From assembly GCA_947490605.1 (NCBI GenBank), contig CANLHE010000031.1, positions 1-7,575 of the forward strand: a DNA stretch of 7,575 nt, read 5' to 3'. Both the position numbers and the translations under genes were made by a program. Positions within the stretch are counted from its first letter, which is position 1, and the number at the start of each line of letters is the position of its first letter. The notes under the pieces are model-generated. The model ran no database searches. It was not told the origin of the DNA and saw nothing but the letters and a program-made list of their open reading frames with translations. Positions 1-6,563 of this stretch are shown piece after piece. Origin of the DNA: Actinomycetota bacterium (GTDB taxonomy: Bacteria > Actinomycetota > Actinomycetes > Nanopelagicales > Nanopelagicaceae).

Positions 1-149
1 ATCTCAGCTATTAAAAGATTTGTATACGAATTAGTTATGCTTTTTAGACCAGTAGTAATTTGAAGCTCACTAGGTGTATAGGTATTGAAATCACAGTAAC
101 CGCACCGTTTTATGCAATAAGGGATATGAACATAAAATGCGAGATTCAC
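1..149 (-). CDS. hemW: HemW-like radical SAM protein, N-terminal fragment (runs off window edge)
   Basis: HemW-type proteins (formerly annotated as oxygen-independent coproporphyrinogen III oxidase, HemN-like) are radical SAM enzymes now regarded as heme chaperones. Only the first 49 codons lie in the window. The translation carries [18 protein letters not shown] at residues 8-25. This contains the CX3CX2C iron-sulfur motif (C12, C16, C19) and the CDFNTYT sequence characteristic of this family. The start is a GTG at 149-147, placed directly after the lepA stop codon. That stop is in the same frame, so nothing upstream can be included, and the distance from start to the HIP motif suits the family. 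lepA-hemW is the standard actinobacterial order, which implies co-transcription and translational coupling. No clear Shine-Dalgarno sequence is present, only the A/G-rich 3' end of lepA. Distinguishing HemW from true HemN needs the missing C-terminus, but context and motif favour HemW. Confidence 0.93.
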   Translation of the reverse strand, partial: MNLAFYVHIPYCIKRCGYCDFNTYTPSELQITTGLKSITNSYTNLLIAE

Positions 150-2015
150 TTACTTTTTCTTTTCACTCGCTTTATCAGAATCAGTGGTCAATGCGGCAAT
201 AAATGCCTCTTGTGGAACTTCAACTCTGCCAACCATCTTCATTCGCTTCTTACCCTCTTTTTGCTTTTCAAGAAGTTTGCGCTTACGAGAGATATCCCCG
301 CCATAACACTTTGCTAATACATCTTTTCGAATAGCTCTGATGTTTTCTCGAGCAATTACTTTTGCACCAATCGCTGCTTGGATCGGTACCTCAAACTGTT
401 GACGTGGGATTAACTCTCTTAATTTTGCAGTCATAGTCACGCCATATGCATATGCCTTATCGCGGTGAACAATCTGACTAAATGCATCAACTTTTTCACC
501 TTGCAATAAAATATCAACTTTAACTAAATCTCCAGCCTCTTCACCTATTGGTTCATAATCAAGGGAGCCATAACCCTTTGTTCTAGATTTGAGTTGGTCA
601 AAGAAATCAAAAACGATTTCGGCAAGTGGGAGCGTGTAACGAATTTCAACACGATCCTCAGATAAATAGTCCATACCTTTTTGCACACCTCTACGTTGCT
701 GGCAGAGCTCCATGATCGTTCCGATAAATTCACTAGGAGCCAAAATAGTGGCCTTAACAATTGGTTCTTGTACTTCTGCGATTTTGCCGTCTGGGTACTC
801 AGATGGATTTGTAACAACTATTTTTTTGCCATCATCTAACGTGACCTTATAAACCACGCTAGGGGCGGTAGAAATTAAAGTTAATCCAGCTTCTCTTTCA
901 AGTCTTTCTCTTACAATCTCCATGTGCAATAGACCTAAGAAACCACATCTAAAGCCAAAACCAAGTGCGTCAGATGACTCTGGTTCAAAAACTAAAGCAG
1001 CATCATTTAATTGTAATTTATCCAATGCTTCGCGGAGCATTGGATACTCAGCCCCTTCTAATGGAAATAACCCAGAGAAAACCATTGGCTTTGGATCTTT
1101 ATAACCAGCAAGAGCAACAGTGGCTGGATTGTTGTAAGTAGTGACGGTATCTCCAACTCGAGACTGTCTTACATCCTTAACGCCGGTAATTAAATAACCT
1201 ACTTCACCAACACCTAATCCCTTACTTGCCATTGGCTCAGGTGAAATGACTCCAACCTCAAGCATTTCATGTCTAACTCCAGTTGAATACATCTGAATTT
1301 GATCACGTGGAGAAAGATGTCCATCAACAACACGAACATAGGTAACCACTCCACGATAAGAGTCATAAACTGAATCAAAAATTAATGCTCTTGTAGGAGC
1401 CTTTGGATCGCCAATTGGTGGTGGAATTTGCTTCACAATTTCATCAAGTAGCGTTTCAACGCCAGCTCCAGTTTTTCCAGAGACTCGTAAACAATCTTCT
1501 GGTTTGCAGCCAATTAAATTAGCAAGCTCTATGGCGAATTTTTCAGGTTGAGCTGCTGGTAAATCGATCTTATTTAACACTGGAATTATCGTTAGATTAT
1601 TCTCCATCGCTAAATAAAGATTAGCTAGAGTCTGCGCTTCAATACCTTGTGCGCAATCAACAAGTAGTACCGCACCTTCACATGCAGCAAGCGATCGGGA
1701 CACTTCATATGTGAAGTCAACATGGCCTGGAGTATCGATCATATTTAAAATATATTCTTCGTTATCAATACCTGATCGCCACGGCAATCTAACTGCCTGG
1801 CTCTTAATTGTGATTCCTCGCTCGCGTTCAATATCCATACGGTCTAGATATTGCGCACGCATATTTCGATCCTCTACAACACCGGTAATTCCCAACATGC
1901 GATCTGCCAATGTTGATTTACCGTGATCAATATGTGCGATGATGCAAAAATTTCTAATTTGCGCAGGATTTGTTGCAGCAGGCTGCGGTGCTTTTGCAAT
2001 CGAGATGGCAGGCAT
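150..2015 (-). CDS. lepA: Elongation factor 4 (LepA), ribosome back-translocating GTPase
   Basis: LepA/EF4 is a translational GTPase that binds the ribosome and affects translocation and ribosome assembly or initiation. The 621-residue product is complete and close to the usual length of about 600. The GTPase motifs are intact: AHIDHGKS at 27-34 (G1, with the His typical of translation factors), GITIK around 67-71 (G2/switch I), DTPGH at 94-98 (G3), NKID at 148-151 (G4) and SGK at 179-181 (G5). The LepA-specific C-terminal domain is visible as [17 protein letters not shown] at 509-525. A very basic segment at about 571-593 ([16 protein letters not shown] onward) follows, which in this family contacts rRNA. 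The start is ATG at 2015, with AAGG five bases upstream as ribosome binding site. The N-terminus has about 20 extra residues, and a short charged tail (SDKASEKKK) follows the conserved end. The gene lies 25 nt after rpsT and abuts hemW. Confidence 0.98.
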   Translation of the reverse strand: MPAISIAKAPQPAATNPAQIRNFCIIAHIDHGKSTLADRMLGITGVVEDRNMRAQYLDRMDIERERGITIKSQAVRLPWRSGIDNEEYILNMIDTPGHVDFTYEVSRSLAACEGAVLLVDCAQGIEAQTLANLYLAMENNLTIIPVLNKIDLPAAQPEKFAIELANLIGCKPEDCLRVSGKTGAGVETLLDEIVKQIPPPIGDPKAPTRALIFDSVYDSYRGVVTYVRVVDGHLSPRDQIQMYSTGVRHEMLEVGVISPEPMASKGLGVGEVGYLITGVKDVRQSRVGDTVTTYNNPATVALAGYKDPKPMVFSGLFPLEGAEYPMLREALDKLQLNDAALVFEPESSDALGFGFRCGFLGLLHMEIVRERLEREAGLTLISTAPSVVYKVTLDDGKKIVVTNPSEYPDGKIAEVQEPIVKATILAPSEFIGTIMELCQQRRGVQKGMDYLSEDRVEIRYTLPLAEIVFDFFDQLKSRTKGYGSLDYEPIGEEAGDLVKVDILLQGEKVDAFSQIVHRDKAYAYGVTMTAKLRELIPRQQFEVPIQAAIGAKVIARENIRAIRKDVLAKCYGGDISRKRKLLEKQKEGKKRMKMVGRVEVPQEAFIAALTTDSDKASEKKK

Positions 2016-2040
2016 TTATGCCTTAAGAGTGTCTAGAAAA

Positions 2041-2310
2041 TTAACGAATGCCAGCTTTGTTGGCCAACTTCGCCATTGCTGACTTTTTGTTTGCTGCATT
2101 ATTGGCATGGATTACGCCTTTTGAAACAGCCATATCTAATGAACGAGAAGCATCCGTAAACTCTGCTTTAATTTTTGCAGCATCTCCGGCAGTTACCGCA
2201 TCACGAAATCTACGAATGGCAGTACGAAGGGCTGAGCGATAAGCCTTGTTGCGATCCTGCGCCTTATTGTTGGTACGAATTCGTTTGATCTGGGACTTGA
2301 TGTTTGCCAC
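2041..2310 (-). CDS. rpsT: 30S ribosomal protein S20
   Basis: S20 is a primary 16S rRNA-binding protein of the small subunit. The 89-residue product is full length for the family. It opens with the hallmark [20 protein letters not shown] and continues as a lysine/arginine-rich helical protein, with [20 protein letters not shown] near the C-terminus. The start is GTG at 2310, preceded by AAAGG about nine bases upstream. A GTG start on a highly expressed ribosomal gene is uncommon overall but not rare in Actinobacteria. The gene follows holA after a 94-nt gap containing a candidate promoter and leads into lepA after 25 nt, so rpsT, lepA and hemW are probably one transcription unit. In other bacteria S20 can repress its own translation; nothing in the leader proves this here. 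Confidence 0.98.
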   Translation of the reverse strand: MANIKSQIKRIRTNNKAQDRNKAYRSALRTAIRRFRDAVTAGDAAKIKAEFTDASRSLDMAVSKGVIHANNAANKKSAMAKLANKAGIR

Positions 2311-2335
2311 TGAAGATTACCTTTTCTCTTTTATC

Positions 2336-2355
2336 TCTTAAAAACATATTTAAGA
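2336..2355 (-). repeat. AT-rich inverted repeat in the rpsT leader
   Basis: TCTTAAA and TTTAAGA form a 7-bp inverted repeat with a 6-nt loop in the rpsT leader. It begins about two bases after the transcription start predicted from the candidate promoter. It could form a 5'-terminal hairpin, but the stem is nearly all A-T, so it would be weakly stable and may be chance in AT-rich DNA. Confidence 0.25.
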
Positions 2356-2363
2356 AGAACGGA

Positions 2364-2393
2364 AGGGTATCAGCGCATGGCCATTACGCTCAA
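2364..2393 (-). promoter_or_regulatory. Candidate promoter for rpsT-lepA-hemW
   Basis: On the minus strand TTGAGC (2393-2388) and TACCCT (2369-2364) are separated by 18 bp. The first matches four of six bases of the sigma70-type -35 consensus. The second fits the loose TAnnnT -10 of actinobacterial housekeeping promoters. The predicted transcript starts near 2357 and has a leader of about 47 nt carrying the rpsT ribosome binding site. A dedicated promoter makes sense because ribosomal protein output should not depend on the competence genes upstream. The assignment rests on sequence and position only. Confidence 0.4.
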
Positions 2394-2402
2394 ACTGAGC
2401 GT
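2386..2402. repeat. Perfect 7-bp inverted repeat just after the holA stop
   Basis: ACGCTCA (2386-2392) and TGAGCGT (2396-2402) form a 7-bp dyad with a 3-nt loop, beginning three bases past the holA stop codon. In the holA transcript it would fold as a compact hairpin. No U-tract follows on the minus strand, so it does not meet the criteria of an intrinsic terminator. It overlaps the proposed rpsT -35 hexamer, so it could equally be an operator or an attenuating or RNA-protecting hairpin. Confidence 0.5.
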
Positions 2403-2404
2403 GG

Positions 2405-3349
2405 TTATCTAGCGCTTTTTGCCGCACTGACGGTCATAACTGCCTGCTCTAAGGCGTAGATCGGATCCGAGGCTGCTCCTTTGATATCGGCATCAGCTGC
2501 TGCAATTGCCACAACCGCCTTAGCTAATCCACCCTCACTCCAACCAGTTAACTGCCGCCGTGCTTTATCAATTTGCCAAGGTGCAATAGCTAATGTGGAA
2601 GCTAACTCAAATGATTTAGCACTACGTGAAGCTCCGGAAACTTTTGCCAAGGTTCGAAGGGACGAAGCAAGTGCGCTAACAATTAAAACTGGATCAGTTC
2701 CAGTTGAAAGTGCATTTCGCAGGTTAATTAATGCAATTGCTGTTTTGCCGTCTAGCGCAGCATCTGCAACATCAAAGCCAGTGCTTTCAACTCTACCCAT
2801 TTGATATCTAGCCACATCGTCCTCATCAATAACTTTCTGTGATGCAACATCAGATGCAAGTTGAGAACAGGCGGCGCTTAACTCTCGTAAATCGCTGCCT
2901 AATGAATCAATTAAGGCGTTAACTGCTTCAGTGCTTATTTTACGTTCTAATCTCTTAAACTCTGTGCGAACAAAATCAGATTTTTCACTCTCTTTTTTTA
3001 TTGCTTCGGCAGCAATAATCTCCGGATTAAGTTTCTTTATTTTATCTATCAAAGCTTTGCCTTTGACGCCACCTTTGTGCCAAAGCACCAAGGTTAGATT
3101 CTCATCTTGATTTTCTAAATAACTTATTACCTCATCACTGCATTCAGCCGTTAAATCCTGCAAATCTTTAATGACAACAACTCGGGCATCAGAAAAAAGT
3201 GAAGGAGCTAAGCTGTCAGTAATAAAACCCACCTCTAGTTCATCTGCAGCAAAAATACTTGTTTGTGCGCCAGCTTTTGTGGCAATCACTTGGGAAATTG
3301 CGCGGTCAGCAAGCAGGCTCTCTGCGCCTTGTATCAAAACTAACCCCAC
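2405..3349 (-). CDS. holA: DNA polymerase III delta subunit
   Basis: The delta subunit is the clamp-opening 'wrench' of the clamp-loader complex that places the beta sliding clamp on DNA. The 314-residue product is of normal length. It opens with LVLIQGAESLLADRAISQVI, corresponding to the family's hydrophobic strand and G-x-E-x-L motif. It lacks an ATP-binding P-loop, as expected for delta. Further family signatures are GKALIDKIKK near 97-106, LGSDLRELSAACSQLA around 150-165, and the C-terminal collar region with FDVADAALDGKTAIAL (about 192-207) and ALASSLRTLAKVSGASR (about 226-242). The start is a GTG ten bases inside the end of comEC, with GGTGG eight bases upstream, indicating translational coupling. 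holA directly after comEC is the conserved arrangement in many Gram-positive bacteria. The low similarity typical of HolA makes the context important, but the call is firm. Confidence 0.93.
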   Translation of the reverse strand: MGLVLIQGAESLLADRAISQVIATKAGAQTSIFAADELEVGFITDSLAPSLFSDARVVVIKDLQDLTAECSDEVISYLENQDENLTLVLWHKGGVKGKALIDKIKKLNPEIIAAEAIKKESEKSDFVRTEFKRLERKISTEAVNALIDSLGSDLRELSAACSQLASDVASQKVIDEDDVARYQMGRVESTGFDVADAALDGKTAIALINLRNALSTGTDPVLIVSALASSLRTLAKVSGASRSAKSFELASTLAIAPWQIDKARRQLTGWSEGGLAKAVVAIAAADADIKGAASDPIYALEQAVMTVSAAKSAR

Positions 3350-5589
3350 CTAATTTGCCACCATTCTTTTCCGGTAACCCTGATCTTATTAGGTGTGGCA
3401 AGTGCTAGCCCACCTGATTGGTCTGTGCGCCAGACCGAAATCTGCCGGTCCTGAAGTTGGGTGATCAGATCTGGTGAGGGATGCCCATACCTATTACCTG
3501 TGCCAACGCTAATTAGGGCAACTTTAGGTTTTAGCAAATCTAACATCGGCAAATATTGATAGCTAGATCCATGGTGAGAAACTTTCAAAACATCAACTGG
3601 AGTTAAATTACCAGAATTAGTTATTGCCTCTTGTACTGGAGGCTCTATGTCGCCGGCTGTAAATAAAGATAAATTTCTAGTCTTTATCAATAGAGCAATG
3701 CTTGAATTATTAATTTCTGAGCCATCCCCAGGCAGTGATTGAAAATCTTGTCCAGCTGCATTAGGCCATAAGACCTTAATCGATAAGGCATTGGCTGGAA
3801 ATGCAAAGTTATCTCCTGCTTTTACCGTTCTAGTTTTAATTCCACTGAGCAAATTGATAACTAATTTGGAAGATTGCTCTGGCTGTAAATTACTTGAAAT
3901 CCAAACCTCTCCAATATCCCTTCCCTTAATTACCGATGAAACTCCACCCACATGGTCAGCGTGAAAATGGGTTAGGACTAAGAGTGGAATTTTCTTAATC
4001 TTTAATTGATGTAAGCATCTATCTATCTTTACTGGATCTGGACCAGTATCTATAACTAATCCACTTCCCCGCCCAAGGTTTACTACCAAGCCATCACCCT
4101 GGCCAACATCACAATTGGCAATCTGCCAACCAGGTCCTGGCCAAATGTACGAGCTAAGAGAGAGTTGCAGAATAAATATAGCTAGCACAAATATAGCGAT
4201 TATTGATTTTCTGGTGAGAAATAGGATTACTAAAATCAAGAATATTGCCGAGAAGACTCCACTCTTGTTAAAGGTTATTACTGAAGACTTATTCATTTGC
4301 TCACACACCCACACAATCCAGTTTGCAAATGGGGTAATAATTAAAATAATAAAATAAGAGATAAATCCAGCTGCAGGTGACAAAATTGCTGCGATGAAAC
4401 CAAGAATTGTGATCGGAGCTATTACTGGTGCAACTAGAATATTTGCTGGAATTGTTGCAAGTGAGAATTGATTAGAAAGTAATATGATCACTGGAAAACA
4501 AAAAATTGTTGCACTTACTGGAATTAGTATTGCATCTACAATCCAGGGAATTTTTATGTATCTTTCTAATTTACTATTAAAATACTGGGGTAATATCAGA
4601 ATCCCGGCAGTTGCCAATACTGAAAGTGCAAAGCCTGGATCAATTGCTTGAAAAGGATCAATTAATACCAGAAGTGAGATCGCACAACCCAGCGATGGGA
4701 TTCCAAATGATTTATCACCTAAAACTTTGGCGATTAAAACTACTGCGGTCATTACTGCCGCTCGTAATACAGATGGCGTAGGTCGAACCAGAAATATAAA
4801 AATTAATAGGATAAAGAAAACCAAATAAAGCCGTACCCGTAATCTCTTAATAAAGTATTTAAGAAACCAAAGTAAGAATGTTGCTACTAAAGCAAAATTC
4901 GCGCCACTCACAGCAGTTAAGTGAGATAGGCCTACTCTTCGCATATCTTGGGTGAATGATGAACTCTGCAACGAGGTATCGCCCAGTACCAGTCCTGGGA
5001 TAAGGGATCCAGCATCTGTTGATTTGATTAAACTCTTAAAACTATCTCGCGTTGTAGTTGTAGCGGTAAATATCTTTCTAGCGCTGCCAATTACCTCAAT
5101 GGTTCCAGTTGAGATTAATAGAGCAGCCACCTTGCGCTCTTTGCTCTTAATTACCCGCACCTGTGTTCGGATAGCTTGATCAATTGTTAATTGCTGACTT
5201 AAATCAAATTTAATACGGGTGGGCAAATCCACTTTCACTTGCCCTATCTTGGTCAGTTTAAGTAGAGCGCTGTATTGGTCATTTAATTTGTTTGATCCAA
5301 CCACATTCCCCTCTTTAGTAACTGGATCAGTTTGAATAACTCCTTCAATTTGAACCTGGGTATTGAAGTAGCTGATTAGCAACTGACTATTTAAAGCAAA
5401 TTGCCTAATGCTTATTACGCATGAGCCAACTAATAAGGCGATTAAAAGAAATATGACTGAATTTTTTCGGAAATATATTATTAAAATTACTAGAGTAAAA
5501 ACAATTACTACTCTGATGCTTGGGATAAAGCCAACTAAGGCAGCACCTAGCCAGATCGAAAGACCGATTAAAAGTAATCGGTAATCTAT
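3340..5589 (-). CDS. comEC: ComEC/Rec2 DNA-uptake channel with C-terminal metallo-beta-lactamase domain; probable ATA start
   Basis: ComEC forms the inner-membrane channel that carries single-stranded DNA into the cell during natural transformation. A 680-residue protein follows the first usable start (TTG at 5382), but 69 further residues upstream are clearly ComEC. They open IDYRLLLIGLSIWLGAALVG and supply about three membrane helices, as in the family. I therefore place the start at an ATA (5589-5587) overlapping the comEA stop, giving 749 residues. In this numbering an OB-like soluble region follows at about 70-165. The competence domain has GLVLGDTS at 199-206 and LTAVSGANFAL at 224-234, followed by many membrane helices to about 480. 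The metallo-beta-lactamase-like domain has VGQGD at 495-499, THFHADH at 540-546, a GD at 646-647 and SHHGS at 671-675. The metal-binding residues are present, so the putative nuclease domain looks intact. The end overlaps holA by 10 nt. Function is confident; the exact start is not. Confidence 0.93.
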   Translation of the reverse strand: MDYRLLLIGLSIWLGAALVGFIPSIRVVIVFTLVILIIYFRKNSVIFLLIALLVGSCVISIRQFALNSQLLISYFNTQVQIEGVIQTDPVTKEGNVVGSNKLNDQYSALLKLTKIGQVKVDLPTRIKFDLSQQLTIDQAIRTQVRVIKSKERKVAALLISTGTIEVIGSARKIFTATTTTRDSFKSLIKSTDAGSLIPGLVLGDTSLQSSSFTQDMRRVGLSHLTAVSGANFALVATFLLWFLKYFIKRLRVRLYLVFFILLIFIFLVRPTPSVLRAAVMTAVVLIAKVLGDKSFGIPSLGCAISLLVLIDPFQAIDPGFALSVLATAGILILPQYFNSKLERYIKIPWIVDAILIPVSATIFCFPVIILLSNQFSLATIPANILVAPVIAPITILGFIAAILSPAAGFISYFIILIITPFANWIVWVCEQMNKSSVITFNKSGVFSAIFLILVILFLTRKSIIAIFVLAIFILQLSLSSYIWPGPGWQIANCDVGQGDGLVVNLGRGSGLVIDTGPDPVKIDRCLHQLKIKKIPLLVLTHFHADHVGGVSSVIKGRDIGEVWISSNLQPEQSSKLVINLLSGIKTRTVKAGDNFAFPANALSIKVLWPNAAGQDFQSLPGDGSEINNSSIALLIKTRNLSLFTAGDIEPPVQEAITNSGNLTPVDVLKVSHHGSSYQYLPMLDLLKPKVALISVGTGNRYGHPSPDLITQLQDRQISVWRTDQSGGLALATPNKIRVTGKEWWQIRWG

Positions 5590-6179
5590 AAAACTCGAAG
5601 TAAGGACTTTATCTCTTCGAATTTTGTTCCACCTAAACCTGAGATCTTTTTGAGCTCATCAACTGAGTTAATCCGGCCAACCTTTGTTCGATAATCAATT
5701 ATTCGCTGGGCAGTTACGGGACCGATTCCAGGCAAGGTATCAAGTTGTGTGATTGTGGCACGATTTATGTCTAGTGGGTTATCAATAGTTATTTTCTTTG
5801 CCACAATTTTACCGGATGAAGGTTTCGGTGAGCCAACTAATATTTGCTCTCCATCTACTAAAATTCTAGCCAAATTGATGTCACTAATATCTACCCCATT
5901 GCGTTGATTACCCGCAGCCTTAATTGCATCAATTACTCGAGAGCCTTTTGGTAATTGGTAGACGCCCGGATTATTCACTTTGCCAGCAACATTAATAATT
6001 AAGTCAACGGGTGATTCAGAGACATTCTCTTGCACCATGCCCGGATTTAGATCCTGCCCTAGAGCAGGCTGCATGCTTGGCCTTGAATTTATAAAATAAA
6101 AACCGGCAATTCCAATTGTTAATATAAACACGAGCATTAAGCCCTGTTTTTGTTCTTTATCAATATTGAAATCGATCAC
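5586..6179 (-). CDS. comEA: ComEA-type competence protein: membrane-anchored DNA receptor with SLBB and helix-hairpin-helix domains
   Basis: ComEA binds incoming double-stranded DNA outside the membrane and hands it to ComEC. The 197-residue product has one N-terminal membrane segment at about 13-30 (LMLVFILTIGIAGFYFI). A polar linker follows. The SLBB domain spans about 59-116 (INVAGKVNNPGVY ... VIDAIKAAGN ... NLARILVDGEQILVG). The tandem helix-hairpin-helix domain spans about 136-197, with DINRATITQLDTLPGIGPVTA and then ELKKISGLGGTKFEEI. This is the Gram-positive ComEA layout, with DNA-binding glycine turns (GIG, GLG) intact. The start is GTG at 6179; an in-frame TAG lies two codons upstream, so it cannot be longer with a usual start. 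No strong Shine-Dalgarno sequence is seen. A 63-nt gap separates it from the small gene upstream. No convincing terminator is visible in that gap, and the best -10-like sequence (TAATAT) lacks a good -35. Its stop overlaps comEC. Confidence 0.95.
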   Translation of the reverse strand: MIDFNIDKEQKQGLMLVFILTIGIAGFYFINSRPSMQPALGQDLNPGMVQENVSESPVDLIINVAGKVNNPGVYQLPKGSRVIDAIKAAGNQRNGVDISDINLARILVDGEQILVGSPKPSSGKIVAKKITIDNPLDINRATITQLDTLPGIGPVTAQRIIDYRTKVGRINSVDELKKISGLGGTKFEEIKSLLRVL

Positions 6180-6242
6180 TGGCTAATCAAATATTATTTT
6201 CTGGTTAGCGTGGGGGTAATCTTAAAGTTGTGGAAATCTAAG

Positions 6243-6491
6243 CTAATTTTGTAGATCAGAGGGGTATTTAATATCTTTGAGCTTATTCTTAAAACCACGA
6301 GCAGTAATCACGTCTTTTATATATTGAGGTACTTCATATATTTTAATTGGCTTAGTTTTAACAAATAGTAAGAAAATGAATGACCAGAATCCAAAGAGGT
6401 AAGCCATGATTGCCCACCGGAGTAGACCACGCCCCTTGGCCCATGCGAAGAAAACCACAAAAGGAATTGAGACCAGGTTGATTGTGTACAT
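6243..6491 (-). CDS. Small two-helix membrane protein of unknown function
   Basis: I do not recognise this 82-residue protein. Two hydrophobic stretches are visible, at about 3-17 (TINLVSIPFVVFFAW) and about 25-44 (RWAIMAYLFGFWSFIFLLFV). A short basic, glycine-containing loop (AKGRGLLRW) lies between them. A charged C-terminal tail of about 38 residues starts at KTKPIKIYEVPQYI and is lysine-rich with several aspartates. The helix-GRxxxxW-helix-basic tail pattern resembles small membrane proteins in general and does not identify a family. The ATG start has a good ribosome binding site (AGAGG, five bases upstream). It lies 63 nt upstream of comEA on the same strand, so it may share the com transcript or may be independent. 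Clear translation signals and two well-formed helices argue that it is a real gene. Confidence 0.75.
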   Translation of the reverse strand: MYTINLVSIPFVVFFAWAKGRGLLRWAIMAYLFGFWSFIFLLFVKTKPIKIYEVPQYIKDVITARGFKNKLKDIKYPSDLQN

Positions 6492-6496
6492 ATTTA

Positions 6497-6501
6497 CCTC
6501 T
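6497..6501 (-). promoter_or_regulatory. Ribosome binding site of the small membrane protein gene
   Basis: The minus-strand sequence AGAGG lies five bases before the ATG at 6491. It is one of the clearest Shine-Dalgarno matches in the window and fixes the start of the 82-residue protein. It also implies that this transcript has a leader, unlike the proposed leaderless gene on the opposite strand. Confidence 0.65.
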
Positions 6502-6522
6502 TATCTAGTGGAGTTGCCCACT

Positions 6523-6552
6523 ACTGATAGTTAAACAAGGGGCACTGACAGT
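6523..6552. repeat. Two near-identical 9-bp dyads, 21 bp apart, in the divergent promoter region
   Basis: ACTGATAGT (6523-6531) and ACTGACAGT (6544-6552) differ at one position. The second is a perfect dyad (ACTG-A-CAGT) and the first is nearly so. Their 21-bp spacing puts them on the same DNA face. The second copy runs into the proposed -10 of the rightward gene, where a repressor could act. An outer TGCCC (6515-6519) and GGGCA (6540-6544) inverted pair lies over the same stretch. This is a candidate operator only, since the copies are short enough to arise by chance. Confidence 0.3.
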
Positions 6553-6557
6553 AGATT
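6552..6557 (+). promoter_or_regulatory. Candidate -10 element for a leaderless transcript of the FAD oxidoreductase gene
   Basis: TAGATT lies six bases before the ATG at 6564, so transcription would be expected to begin at or next to the A of the start codon. No Shine-Dalgarno sequence precedes this ATG, which fits leaderless translation, common in Actinobacteria. A -35 is weak (around 6530-6535, GTTAAA at best). The call is inferred from spacing plus the missing ribosome binding site. Confidence 0.4.
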
Positions 6558-6563
6558 TGCGGC

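Noticed and set aside
60..317. An 85-codon plus-strand frame across the lepA/hemW junction
   Set aside because: It overlaps two recognisable minus-strand genes and its translation shows no domain.
922..1926. Open frames on the plus strand inside lepA (922-1104 and 1711-1926)
   Set aside because: They lie opposite a strongly conserved GTPase and have no ribosome binding site or recognisable protein features, so they are antisense shadows.
2386..2402. Intrinsic terminator after holA
   Set aside because: The stem is good, but no U-tract follows on the holA strand, so I list it only as an inverted repeat.
5382..5384. TTG at 5382 as the true comEC start
   Set aside because: It would delete about three family-typical membrane helices that are clearly encoded upstream in the same uninterrupted frame, and there is no Shine-Dalgarno sequence before it.
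6180..6242. Terminator or dedicated comEA promoter in the 63-nt gap
   Set aside because: GCTAA and TTAGC can pair only across a long loop, and the TAATAT hexamer has a poor -35 partner. Neither is convincing.
6502..6507. TAGATA on the minus strand as a -10 for the small membrane protein gene
   Set aside because: It sits only 10 bases before the ATG. Transcription from it would start inside or after the ribosome binding site, which conflicts with the clear AGAGG there.
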